A DNA stretch of 15,612 nucleotides from Candidatus Kaiserbacteria bacterium (GTDB taxonomy: Bacteria > Patescibacteriota > Minisyncoccia > Phycocordibacterales > Phycocordibacteraceae), in contig JAHFMQ010000011.1 of assembly GCA_023267775.1 (NCBI GenBank), forward strand, positions 1 through 15,612, written 5' to 3'. Every line of letters starts with the position of its first letter. Position 1 is the first letter of the stretch. Of this stretch, positions 6,626-13,099 are shown one piece after another. Below the pieces are notes generated by a model, which saw only the letters and a program-made list of their open reading frames with translations, ran no database searches and was not told the DNA's origin. A program made the position numbers and the translations under genes.

Positions 6626-6644
6626 ATGAGAGAGATGATACCAT
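6615..6644 (+). promoter_or_regulatory. Divergent promoter of the MTH1-like Nudix gene, overlapping the DsbA promoter
   Basis: On the + strand TTGATT (6615-6620), an 18-bp spacer and TACCAT (6639-6644) precede the Nudix gene at 6677. On the opposite strand TATCAT (6640-6635) lies nine bases before the DsbA ATG. The two promoters overlap, so their activities may compete. Confidence 0.4.
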
Positions 6645-6676
6645 ACAGCCGGAACGAAAAACCAGGAGGGCAAAAT

Positions 6677-7138
6677 ATGCAGACAGCAACGCTGGCTATC
6701 ATCGTGCGAGAAAATCGTATTCTTCTTGGCCGGAAACAAGGTAATCCTGAAATCGGTAATGGTACGTTAAACGGTCCTGGTGGAAAGATGGAGTCCGAAG
6801 ATAAAACCATTGCTGACTGTGTGACACGAGAAACGCGTGAAGAATTCGGAATCGAGCTTACGCAGATAAGTGAGGATGCTCTCATTACCTTCCACGCCGG
6901 AGGAGTGCCTGACTTTCAAGTGCACATCTATCGCGTACACCAATTCTTTGGCAAAGCACACGAAACACAGAGTATGGTTCCTGAGTGGCACGACATCACT
7001 AACATTCCCTACGAACGCATGCTTGAGTCAGACCGCTATTGGCTTCCCCTTCTCTTGCATGGCGCAAAATTTGACGCCAATGTGTACTACCGTAAACGTG
7101 CGAAAGGATTTCAGAAAATTGAAATCTTTCCTTTATAA
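6677..7138 (+). CDS. MTH1-like Nudix hydrolase (8-oxo-dGTP diphosphatase type)
   Basis: The protein has 153 residues; GGAGG just upstream fixes the start. A Nudix box runs from 'GPGGKMES' to 'RETREEFGI' (Gly36 to Ile59), with Arg51, Glu52, Glu55 and Glu56 in place. It has one residue more than the usual spacing before the helix (SEDK where relatives have PGE). The C-terminal 'IPYERMLESDRYWLPLLL' matches the MTH1/NUDT1 segment IPF-x-x-MWPDD-x-YW-PLLL. MTH1-type enzymes hydrolyse oxidised purine nucleoside triphosphates to monophosphates and so clean the nucleotide pool. Compared with human MTH1, the base-contacting Trp117 and Asp119 correspond to Leu and Ser here, while Asp120 is kept. Substrate preference may therefore differ. 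Confidence 0.85.
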   Translation: MQTATLAIIVRENRILLGRKQGNPEIGNGTLNGPGGKMESEDKTIADCVTRETREEFGIELTQISEDALITFHAGGVPDFQVHIYRVHQFFGKAHETQSMVPEWHDITNIPYERMLESDRYWLPLLLHGAKFDANVYYRKRAKGFQKIEIFPL

Positions 7139-7146
7139 AATTACGC

Positions 7147-7168
7147 GGCCGCGCACGAGTGCGCGGCC
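7147..7168 (+). terminator. GC-rich hairpin after the MTH1-like gene
   Basis: GGCCGCGC (7147-7154) and GCGCGGCC (7161-7168) enclose a 6-nt loop, nine bases after the stop codon. There is no T-run, so termination may be partial. Confidence 0.5.
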
Positions 7169-7190
7169 ATTGCATTCAATGTAGAAGTGT

Positions 7191-7196
7191 TATACT
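7191..7196 (+). promoter_or_regulatory. -10 box of the DUF4870-like gene
   Basis: TATACT (5/6) is 27 bases before the ATG at 7224, with TTGCAT 15 bp upstream of it. The expected start near 7203 gives a ~21-nt leader with only a weak AGGA. Confidence 0.45.
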
Positions 7197-7223
7197 CCCC
7201 GCATAGGAACTAATTGCTTCATC

Positions 7224-7601
7224 ATGGACAACCAACCAAATCCTGTGCAGCAGAATGTGCCACCGCCGGTAAATGCGCATCAGTCCGGCCAAAAGAATAT
7301 TCTCATGGCTGTCCTGAGTTATCTTGGCCCTCTCGTTATAGTTTCATATCTTGTCGCAAAAGATGATACATTTGTTAAATTCCACATCAGACAAGGCGCA
7401 GTCCTGTTTGCTATCGAGGTCATCATCAGTGTGTTGTTCCCGCGAATGTTTATGATGGTATTCTTCCCTCTTATGTTTGTGTTGCCGATCGTTAACATCG
7501 CACTATTGGTTCTTTCGATTGTCGGTATCGTAAACGCCGTTCAGGGCAAAGAAAAAGAGCTTCCGCTCGTCGGACATCTCGCCGTTCACGTCCCTTTGTA
7601 A
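7224..7601 (+). CDS. DUF4870/Tic20-like small membrane protein
   Basis: This 125-residue protein has a Pro/Gln-rich cytosolic N-terminus (~24 residues) and about three hydrophobic segments. 'LSYLGPLVIVSYLVAKDD' followed by 'FVKFHIRQGAVLFA' is the family signature: a glycine-proline turn in the first helix, then a short amphipathic loop leading to 'H-x-x-QG'. The C-terminal helix ends in 'VNAVQGKEKELPLVG', also typical. Molecular function is unknown for the family. Next gene starts 18 bp downstream, so the pair is probably one transcript. Confidence 0.8.
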   Translation: MDNQPNPVQQNVPPPVNAHQSGQKNILMAVLSYLGPLVIVSYLVAKDDTFVKFHIRQGAVLFAIEVIISVLFPRMFMMVFFPLMFVLPIVNIALLVLSIVGIVNAVQGKEKELPLVGHLAVHVPL

Positions 7602-7619
7602 TTTTTCCTGTCGCTACTC

Positions 7620-7922
7620 ATGACCTCGTTTCAAGCGAAGGTCTTAGAAATCGTTAGGAAAGTTCCGAGAGGGCGAGTTGCTACGTATGGACAGATAGCC
7701 CGGCTTGCAGGCTCGGCGCGCGCAGCGCGCGCCGTTGGCCAGCTTATGGCCAACAACACAGACCCGAAAAGTATTCCCTGCCACCGTGTCGTCGGTGCTA
7801 CGGGTGCCCTAATCGGCTATGCTTTTCATGGCATAGTTATGAAACGCAAAAAACTTCTCCGTGAAGGAGTTTTGTTCAAAGATGCGCGAGTGGACTTAAC
7901 GACTTCGCTCTGGAATCACTGA
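7620..7922 (+). CDS. O6-alkylguanine-DNA alkyltransferase (MGMT), minimal C-terminal-domain form
   Basis: The 100-residue protein equals only the DNA-binding/active domain of MGMT; the usual N-terminal domain is absent. 'VPRGRVATYGQIARLAG' and 'RAARAVGQLM' form the helix-turn-helix with the arginine finger (Arg37), and 'IPCHRVVG' carries the acceptor Cys54. It should therefore be able to accept an alkyl group, unlike Atl proteins, in which this Cys is replaced. 'GYAFHGIVMKRKKLLREGV' replaces the more usual GGYAGG...KRxLL, so the substrate pocket may be altered. Its stop overlaps the end of the convergent gene by 7 bp. There is no Shine-Dalgarno; it probably depends on translation of the upstream gene. 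Confidence 0.85.
   Translation: MTSFQAKVLEIVRKVPRGRVATYGQIARLAGSARAARAVGQLMANNTDPKSIPCHRVVGATGALIGYAFHGIVMKRKKLLREGVLFKDARVDLTTSLWNH
7714..7734. repeat. 21-bp GC palindrome inside the MGMT gene
   Basis: CGGCGCGCGC and GCGCGCGCCG flank a single A. The palindrome encodes the conserved 'SARAARAV' segment, so it may be only codon choice, but an RNA stem this strong inside a gene is notable. Confidence 0.5.
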
Positions 7923-8974
7923 TACTGGATATAGATTGGTGCCGGCGTGAGATTAAGTACTTCAGAAGTCGTCAAAAGTCCGGTTGAAGGCGGCTTCAAG
8001 TCATTTTTATAAAATAATTTAATGCCTGTGAACTGTATGGGTTCTGGTGCAATGACTCTGTTGTACGTATTCTTTTTCCTTTCCTGCGAACCCCAACCGT
8101 CCATATCCATCACAATCTGAACTTCAGGCAAGGGCTGTATTTTTTTATAATTTGTCACCATATCGTAGGTAAACCGATGCACGACGAGAATCTTTGGCGG
8201 AAGATGATTTGCCTGCACAAGACCAGCGAGATACTGTGCGGCATAATTTATGTCGGTTGCATCAAAGGTACCGATGACCGAACCCGGTCGATTGCCGAAT
8301 TTCATAGAAAATTCAGGATCGATAGCGAGGTGCACGTGCGGCATACGAAGATATTTTTCAAGCATGGGGAGCTCGCGCTCAAGCGTACTCTTACCCACCT
8401 GTACATCGAGAAATATGATCCCATGTACTTGATTCGCAAGATCAAGCGCATGATCAATCTGATCATCTGGCATCCGAAGAATATAATTCCCCTCCTTCCC
8501 CGCGGTGGCTTGAGCGACGACCGCAATGTATTGAATTGCTGGTACGACAGGTGTTGTTGGGTCTGCTAAAGCCCACAGCGCGGTCGTACTCGCGAGCATT
8601 GCAAGTAGTTTGTCGGTCGGATATTCACCAAGAACACCCATGTCCTTGGAATAAAAGTTTCCGTAGTACGCGACAACACGCTTAAACGGCAGTACCGCAT
8701 TAACGTTTGGGTATACCGTTTTGACTGGCCAAAGCCGCGGCGTCGAAGAAGCAACAGTCGTGGTCGACGTGATTGTCGTGGTCGCAACGTGCGCGAGCGC
8801 AAGGAGTCGTGCGTCGTAGTCCGTTTTGTTGAGTTCTGGGAGCGGAATAAAACGCTCGGCTACATCCGCAAACGCTGAACGGTATTCGGTGGCGAAGAGA
8901 TTGGAGAAACCAAAGATATAAATAACAGCAAACGCGACGACGCCAAGTGACGCCCACCGTATCTTCTTAGACAT
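7916..8974 (-). CDS. Exported TIM-barrel-like protein of unknown function
   Basis: The protein has 352 residues. A membrane anchor or signal segment lies at residues ~7-26, then a Thr/Ser-rich linker, then an alpha/beta domain. That domain contains 'VVAYYGNFYSKDMGVLGEYP', 'VVPAIQYIAVVAQ', 'GIIFLDVQVGKSTLERELP', 'HVHLAIDPEFSM' and 'KILVVHRFTYDMV'. Repeating strand-then-helix units with acidic residues at strand ends ('FLDVQ', 'AIDPE', 'MDMDGWG') suggest a glycoside-hydrolase-like TIM barrel. I recall similar exported lipoproteins in Actinobacteria, also of unknown function. No known catalytic pair can be assigned. The gene overlaps the convergent MGMT gene by 7 bp. TAGAAT is nine bases before the ATG, so the leader is very short. 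Confidence 0.75.
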   Translation of the reverse strand: MSKKIRWASLGVVAFAVIYIFGFSNLFATEYRSAFADVAERFIPLPELNKTDYDARLLALAHVATTTITSTTTVASSTPRLWPVKTVYPNVNAVLPFKRVVAYYGNFYSKDMGVLGEYPTDKLLAMLASTTALWALADPTTPVVPAIQYIAVVAQATAGKEGNYILRMPDDQIDHALDLANQVHGIIFLDVQVGKSTLERELPMLEKYLRMPHVHLAIDPEFSMKFGNRPGSVIGTFDATDINYAAQYLAGLVQANHLPPKILVVHRFTYDMVTNYKKIQPLPEVQIVMDMDGWGSQERKKNTYNRVIAPEPIQFTGIKLFYKNDLKPPSTGLLTTSEVLNLTPAPIYIQYQ

Positions 8975-8983
8975 AATGGAATC

Positions 8984-8989
8984 ATTCTA
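8984..8989 (-). promoter_or_regulatory. -10 box of the exported TIM-barrel-like gene
   Basis: TAGAAT (5/6) on the minus strand is nine bases before the ATG, predicting a 2-3 nt leader. No convincing -35. Confidence 0.4.
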
Positions 8990-9074
8990 TCAGAAACTGA
9001 AATTGACGGTCTTTAAATTCAAGAGTAACCTCTTACGTGGCAGTTCATAATAATATATGAAAGGAGGTGCTGGC

Positions 9075-9452
9075 ATGGCTCTTCAGAGTAAGAAGGCTTT
9101 GCTGTATGAACTTAATCAACATGCGAACTGGCTTGTTGTTGGACGTACCGAAGACGATCACAAGATCGAGCAAACAGACCTGAAAGAGGATTACCCGGAC
9201 CATTACTTCCTCCGTAAAAAGAATGCCCCGTATCAAATATATGTAGTAGAAAAAAGAGTTGGCGGAGCAATGAGTTGTCTGGAGTGCGGAACAGTGTTAT
9301 CTGAAGCCATTGTCACTCATCCCGCTCGCAATGGGGGTTGCTATGAGGAAATTGTTCCTTATTGTCCCAAATGTGAGCAGAGACCGAATCCAATTGGTAG
9401 ATCTATTACTACCAATGAACCATCATATTTTGAATTGCCGTTTAGATTATAA
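9075..9452 (+). CDS. Zinc-ribbon protein of unknown function
   Basis: The protein has 125 residues. AAAGGAGGT at 9059-9067 with 7-bp spacing fixes ATG 9075 rather than the in-frame ATG at 9057, which lies before the Shine-Dalgarno. The N-terminal half is mixed and charged. The C-terminal half has 'CLECGTV' and, about 30 residues later, 'YCPKCEQ': two CxxC knuckles that should hold one zinc ion, with an extra Cys in 'GGCYEEI' between them. No signal peptide. Neighbours are unrelated and on the other strand. Protein- or nucleic-acid binding is the usual role of such ribbons, but nothing here decides. Confidence 0.75.
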   Translation: MALQSKKALLYELNQHANWLVVGRTEDDHKIEQTDLKEDYPDHYFLRKKNAPYQIYVVEKRVGGAMSCLECGTVLSEAIVTHPARNGGCYEEIVPYCPKCEQRPNPIGRSITTNEPSYFELPFRL

Positions 9453-9474
9453 AGGCCACTCTCGAGTGGCCTTT
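9451..9474. terminator. Bidirectional terminator between convergent genes
   Basis: AAAGGCCACT (9451-9460) and AGTGGCCTTT (9465-9474) enclose a CTCG loop. The stem overlaps the final codon region of the + gene and the stop codon of the - gene, and A/T ends on both sides allow use in both directions. Confidence 0.8.
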
Positions 9475-9721
9475 AACTTTGTGTAATAAGCGCTAACTTT
9501 TTCTCTCGTGAAAGTCTTTTGAGTGCAGCTTCACGCGCACGGGCCTTTTTCAAATTTGGAAAGATTTCCGAATATTTGAGGACGACCGGTCGACGAATTT
9601 TTGTGTAGTGCGCGCCTTGCTTTGAAGTATTGTGTTCCTTCAGACGTTTCTCGAGATTATTCGTACACCCAATATAGAACGAGGTGTCCGCACACTCGAG
9701 GATATACACAAAATGTCGCAC
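9473..9721 (-). CDS. GIY-YIG nuclease-superfamily protein (UPF0213 type)
   Basis: This 82-residue single-domain protein has 'FVYILECADTSFYIGCTNNL', the GIY-YIG pair of strands in its YhbQ-like form, Arg26 in 'LEKRLKEH' and Glu64 in 'AREAALKRL', the catalytic Arg and metal-binding Glu. Stand-alone proteins of this size are common in bacteria and CPR; nuclease activity on branched or damaged DNA is assumed, not proven. The start is GTG at 9721, three bases after the stop of the DoxX gene, so it is probably translated by coupling as the third gene of an operon. Confidence 0.85.
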   Translation of the reverse strand: MRHFVYILECADTSFYIGCTNNLEKRLKEHNTSKQGAHYTKIRRPVVLKYSEIFPNLKKARAREAALKRLSREKKLALITQS

Positions 9722-9724
9722 GGT

Positions 9725-10096
9725 CTACCCACTTTGCAGAACGCTTCTCACTCTCTTATCCATGTACAAGAAGCAGACCAACAGGACCAGAAGGACGGTA
9801 GCCGGAGCCGCCACGACGAGAGAATCGTAGATGAGATGCGACACAATTGCGCCGACCATGATGACACTGAGCCCGAGTGCAGCCAATCGCAGAAGTTTTG
9901 CGTTAAGGATGGTGCCGAACACAAGTCCGAGCGCTCCAGCCAATTCAGCTGCGCCGATGAAATACATAAACCAGAGTGCGTAGCCGAAACGCGTAAACAT
10001 ATCCACCATCGCCAGTTGAGAAGTCAATTTTGAGACGCCTGCAAAACCAAATGTGAGAGCGAGCACTACGGCTAAAATCCAGTACGTGACTTTCAT
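9725..10096 (-). CDS. DoxX-family membrane protein
   Basis: The protein has 123 residues and four membrane helices, matching DoxX: 'LTFGFAGVSKL' in the first helix, 'GAAELAGALGLVFG' in the second, and a helix pair ending in 'LYMDKR'. DoxX proteins are quinone-associated or otherwise redox-linked membrane proteins; the bacterial role is poorly defined. The ATG at 10096 lies two bases after the upstream gene's stop, and the next gene follows by three bases, so three genes form a tight operon. An in-frame extension to 10132 is rejected because it lies inside the upstream gene. Confidence 0.85.
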   Translation of the reverse strand: MKVTYWILAVVLALTFGFAGVSKLTSQLAMVDMFTRFGYALWFMYFIGAAELAGALGLVFGTILNAKLLRLAALGLSVIMVGAIVSHLIYDSLVVAAPATVLLVLLVCFLYMDKRVRSVLQSG

Positions 10097-10098
10097 TT

Positions 10099-10557
10099 TT
10101 AGAATATTTTCCCGCCGTTTTCTTTCCAGCATCGGTGTAGGTGCATAGCTGAAATAATGTAGACTACACCGACGATAACGAATACCAGGTAGCTGCTCGA
10201 GATACCCATACCGATATTTCTTCCAAGAATCGCTACGAGGCCGAGATTGAGACCTGAGACAACGCTCACGAGAAAAGCGTAGAGGTCATTTGATTGCTTT
10301 TTCCCGAAAAGCATTCGGCCATTCTCATTCCATCGGTACAGCATATATGCCGATGCAACGCCGGAGATGAGCCATGAGAGGGTGAGTACGAGATTTATAA
10401 AGCCGTAGGACATCTGTCCGCCAAGGAAATAACGAAGCGGCGGAACGCCGCCGAGAAATAGAGCAAACGCCGCGATAATGAGCCGAGCTTCTGACCACAG
10501 GAAACTATATTTCTCCAACTGCGCCGGTTGCGTGTGATGGTGAATGTGATGCTGCAT
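10099..10557 (-). CDS. Four-TM membrane protein with His-rich N-terminus
   Basis: This 152-residue protein begins 'MQHHIHHHTQ', a run of five histidines, and then has four hydrophobic segments. Short loops contain 'RWNENGRMLFGKK' and a C-terminal 'HLHRCWKENGG'. I do not recognise a family. It is the first gene of the operon with DoxX and GIY-YIG, so a role in membrane redox or metal handling is a guess from context. A TATACT box lies 27 bases before the ATG. Confidence 0.75.
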   Translation of the reverse strand: MQHHIHHHTQPAQLEKYSFLWSEARLIIAAFALFLGGVPPLRYFLGGQMSYGFINLVLTLSWLISGVASAYMLYRWNENGRMLFGKKQSNDLYAFLVSVVSGLNLGLVAILGRNIGMGISSSYLVFVIVGVVYIISAMHLHRCWKENGGKIF

Positions 10558-10584
10558 ATATGTCCGTTAGATACTAATGCCCAC

Positions 10585-10590
10585 AGTATA
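10585..10590 (-). promoter_or_regulatory. -10 box of the four-TM/DoxX/GIY-YIG operon
   Basis: TATACT on the minus strand in the 42-bp gap after the ABC gene. Expected start near 10578, leader ~21 nt with no Shine-Dalgarno. No clear -35, so read-through from the ABC gene is also possible. Confidence 0.4.
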
Positions 10591-10599
10591 CAACCCCTG

Positions 10600-12387
10600 C
10601 TACCCGTGAAGACCTATCTGCAGTTCATAAAGTCTTCGGTATTCCCCGCCCTCGATAAGTAGTAGTTCCTGATGCGTACCCGTCTCAATGATCCGACCCT
10701 CTTTAAAAACCAAGATAGTATCGGCTTTACGGACGGTGCTGAGACGGTGAGCAACGATGAAGGTTGTCTTCCCTTGCATAAGCTCGTCCAGAGAGCCTGT
10801 AATGATCTTTTCCGAGCCTGCATCGAGCGCGGAGGTTGGCTCGTCGAGAACGAGAATACGCGGATTACGGAGAATTGCCCGGGCGATAGCTACACGCTGC
10901 TTCTGGCCGACCGATAATTTTACGCCACGCTCACCGACGACCTGATCCCACTTCTGTGGAAACTTCTCGATAAAATCAAGCGCGTGGGCTTTAATCGTTG
11001 CCTGGCGTATTTCTTCATCAGTCGCCTGGAAGTTTCCATACTGCACATTCATCTTGATCGTGTCATTGAAAAGCACAACTTCCTGCGGCACAACCGCGAT
11101 CTGACTACGGAGACTTCGAAGATTTACTTTCCGGATGTCATGGCCGTCAATAAGTATCTCTCCCTTCGTCGGGAAGTGATATGCGGAAACAAGATCAATC
11201 AATGTTGATTTGCCGACGCCGGATTCTCCGACAAGCGCGACCACTTGGCCGCCCTTGATGTGGAACGAAAGATCTTCGAGAACCTGTTTTCCTTCTTCAT
11301 ACTGGAAAGAAACATTTTTGAATTCAATGTCCCCTTTGAGGGCGAGCCTGACGGAGCCCTCTACCTCATAGCGCTCGGTAGGCACCTGGAGAATTTTCTC
11401 AGTGATTTGGATGTTTATGATGCCGTTCTGAATGGTTTGCCAATTGCGTGCGATCGTGGTGAATGGACCGAAAATCATCGCCGCGTACGCGTTAAAAGCG
11501 ATAAGCTCACCGAGTGTCATCGTGCCCTGCTGAATATACGCAATCGACATGACGAAAATAATGATCTGTGTCGCGAGAATCGTCATGCGCTGATAGAGTG
11601 TGAGACTTCCCCAGAGTTTTGTGAGGCGCATCCAAAGTGGAACGGCGCTTTTCATCTTTACAGAAAGTTTATTCCGCTCGTACTCCTCTGCTGTTGCTTG
11701 TTTTATGGCGAGTGTATTGCCGATGACATCGTAAGATTCTCCGAACACGAAATTCAGTACGTCCCAGTATTCCTTCTGATACACAGCGGTGTGCTGTATT
11801 TTGGTCGAGAAAATTAAAATATAAATAACTACGCCCAGGAGGAGTACAGACGCCAGAAGCGGCTTCAGCGTAAATGTGATGGTAAATGCGATAAGAATGC
11901 TCAGTATTTGGGGAGAAAGATCGATGACGATACGGCCAGCAATAGTCTCAAGTAAATTTGCAGCGACGTTGATTTTGCTGCTGATCTCGCCTATTTTATT
12001 TGTTTTATGAAATGAAACCGGTAAGAGAAGCAGATACCCGAAGCCGTTACTTAAGTAGTCGAGCCAAATAGTATTTGAAAATTTCTCGCTGAGGATATTG
12101 ATACGCCAATCAAGCGTATAGGTGATGAGCTGAATGATCGCCCAAAGCAAGAGGATCGCGGCGTAAATAGGAACCGTGGATACGAATAGGTTGATGGTCG
12201 CATGACTTGTAATGACATCGAAAAACCTACCGGCGATGTAGGGAATAACGCCGTTGCCGAGCGCGGAAAAAATACCCATGACGCTGAGCGTGATGATCTC
12301 CTTTTTGTACTGCCCCATGTACTTTCCCAACACCAAAAGGCCGGTGTAAAGATTTTCTTTATTTATTTTTTCTATTGGTTCGTCCAT
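10600..12387 (-). CDS. ABC exporter, fused membrane and ATPase domains (half-transporter)
   Basis: The protein has 595 residues, normal for a homodimeric type-I (MsbA/BmrA-like) exporter. Six membrane helices fill residues ~30-320, and the nucleotide-binding domain follows from ~350. Motifs: Walker A GESGVGKS (387-394), Q-loop Gln435 in 'VVPQE', signature LSVGQ (491-495), Walker B 'ILVLDEP' (Asp515, catalytic Glu516) and switch His547 in 'AHRLS'. The signature has Val where LSGGQ is usual. Substrate cannot be told; lipids, peptides or drugs are all known for the family. The start has no Shine-Dalgarno and lies 29 bp inside the end of a 52-residue basic protein gene, which suggests coupled translation. 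Confidence 0.95.
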   Translation of the reverse strand: MDEPIEKINKENLYTGLLVLGKYMGQYKKEIITLSVMGIFSALGNGVIPYIAGRFFDVITSHATINLFVSTVPIYAAILLLWAIIQLITYTLDWRINILSEKFSNTIWLDYLSNGFGYLLLLPVSFHKTNKIGEISSKINVAANLLETIAGRIVIDLSPQILSILIAFTITFTLKPLLASVLLLGVVIYILIFSTKIQHTAVYQKEYWDVLNFVFGESYDVIGNTLAIKQATAEEYERNKLSVKMKSAVPLWMRLTKLWGSLTLYQRMTILATQIIIFVMSIAYIQQGTMTLGELIAFNAYAAMIFGPFTTIARNWQTIQNGIINIQITEKILQVPTERYEVEGSVRLALKGDIEFKNVSFQYEEGKQVLEDLSFHIKGGQVVALVGESGVGKSTLIDLVSAYHFPTKGEILIDGHDIRKVNLRSLRSQIAVVPQEVVLFNDTIKMNVQYGNFQATDEEIRQATIKAHALDFIEKFPQKWDQVVGERGVKLSVGQKQRVAIARAILRNPRILVLDEPTSALDAGSEKIITGSLDELMQGKTTFIVAHRLSTVRKADTILVFKEGRIIETGTHQELLLIEGGEYRRLYELQIGLHG

Positions 12388-12517
12388 TTTTTGTTTTTTT
12401 GACGGTCACCCACTCAACTTTTTTTGGGTTGGCTTCCGCGTACTTGCGCCTCGTGATCTTTCCAGACACGACATGATGGGGCTGTGCTCTAGCCCAATTG
12501 TGCTTACCTTTGGACAT
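12359..12517 (-). CDS. Hidden 52-residue highly basic protein
   Basis: The frame starts at ATG 12517 and ends in TAA at 12361-12359, overlapping the ABC transporter start by 29 bp. The product has 16 Lys/Arg, only two acidic residues, two Trp and the segments 'HNWARAQPHHVVSGKIT', 'KYAEANPKKVEWVTVKK'. It looks like a small nucleic-acid-binding or ribosome-associated protein; I do not know a family name. Support for a real gene: it fills a gap otherwise lacking a gene, its composition is protein-like, and a GTGGCA-N17-TAGAAT promoter ends exactly six bases before its ATG. No Shine-Dalgarno, so it would be leaderless. Confidence 0.7.
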   Translation of the reverse strand: MSKGKHNWARAQPHHVVSGKITRRKYAEANPKKVEWVTVKKTKNGRTNRKNK

Positions 12518-12523
12518 ATAGGC

Positions 12524-12552
12524 ATTCTAACCTTCATCACGATTAATGCCAC
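12524..12552 (-). promoter_or_regulatory. Promoter of the basic protein/ABC transporter unit
   Basis: On the minus strand GTGGCA (12552-12547, 4/6), a 17-bp spacer and TAGAAT (12529-12524, 5/6). The ATG follows after six bases, so transcription should begin at the start codon. Confidence 0.55.
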
Positions 12553-12564
12553 TCTGCTATGCAA

Positions 12565-12590
12565 ACACCGTCTCCTTATGGAGACGGTGT
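12565..12590 (-). terminator. Hairpin with the Nudix stop codon in its loop
   Basis: ACACCGTCTCC and GGAGACGGTGT form an 11-bp perfect stem around a 4-nt loop. On the minus strand the loop reads ATAA and contains the TAA stop, so the last four residues (TPSP) are encoded by the stem. TTTGC follows, a weak T-run. Confidence 0.65.
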
Positions 12591-13019
12591 GTCGAGCTTA
12601 TCTTTATACAGACCGAAAAACACTGGCCATTGTGAGTGCATCGGGTTCGGAAGAGCGTTCAATGTAAACCAACCGATATCATCTGCCTTGTGCGGTTCGC
12701 CATTTCTGACTTTTGACCGATCGACAAGAACCTTAAAATCAAGTGCGAGCCAGTGGGTTTTTATTCCACCAACATCTCGATGTACGTCTCGCCAACCGAG
12801 TCGCTCGAACGCAATTACGTCAGTGCAATATTCTTCAGCAATCTCCTTTCGTAATGTTTCTTCGACAGTGTCTCCGAAATCAAGTCCTCCCCCACCCGGG
12901 TCCCACATACCATGCTCATCGCGGCATGAGTTGCTCCGCTTGGAGAAGAGAAAATTTCCTTTCCCGTCGTGGCAGGCGAAAACGACGCTTACCCCAGTGA
13001 AGTCTATTCCCTTCTTCAT
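12576..13019 (-). CDS. Nudix hydrolase
   Basis: The protein has 147 residues. AGGAGGTGAT directly upstream fixes ATG 13019; an in-frame extension to 13082 crosses the promoter and is rejected. The Nudix box (about 44-66) reads G-x5-D-x7-KEIAEEYC: the metal-binding Glu59, Glu62 and Glu63 are kept, while Asp replaces the usual first Glu, Lys replaces Arg and Cys replaces the late Gly. 'SKRSNSCRDEHGMWDPGGGGL' before the box is family-like. Substrate unknown; hydrolysis of a nucleoside diphosphate linked to some group is expected. It is divergent from a second Nudix gene. Confidence 0.85.
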   Translation of the reverse strand: MKKGIDFTGVSVVFACHDGKGNFLFSKRSNSCRDEHGMWDPGGGGLDFGDTVEETLRKEIAEEYCTDVIAFERLGWRDVHRDVGGIKTHWLALDFKVLVDRSKVRNGEPHKADDIGWFTLNALPNPMHSQWPVFFGLYKDKLDTPSP

Positions 13020-13047
13020 GATCACCTCCTGTTGTTCGTCTGCCGGG

Positions 13048-13076
13048 AGAATAGTCTTTTGAAATGAATTTTGCAA
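13048..13076 (-). promoter_or_regulatory. Promoter of the minus-strand Nudix gene
   Basis: TTGCAA (13076-13071), exactly 17 bp, then TATTCT (13053-13048) on the minus strand. Start expected near 13041, with the Shine-Dalgarno in a ~22-nt leader. Confidence 0.65.
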
Positions 13077-13086
13077 ACTCATAGGC

Positions 13087-13092
13087 TATACT
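13087..13092 (+). promoter_or_regulatory. -10 box of the plus-strand Nudix gene
   Basis: TATACT is seven bases before the ATG at 13100, predicting a leader of zero or one base. It lies next to the -35 of the divergent promoter, so the two Nudix promoters are back to back. Confidence 0.5.
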
Positions 13093-13099
13093 GGCGGGA

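Noticed and set aside
6626..6739. Longer DsbA start
   Set aside because: The extension overlaps the divergent Nudix promoter and gene and is not signal- or family-like.
11245..11817. Open frame of 190 codons on the + strand
   Set aside because: Antisense to the ABC exporter, whose motifs are all intact.
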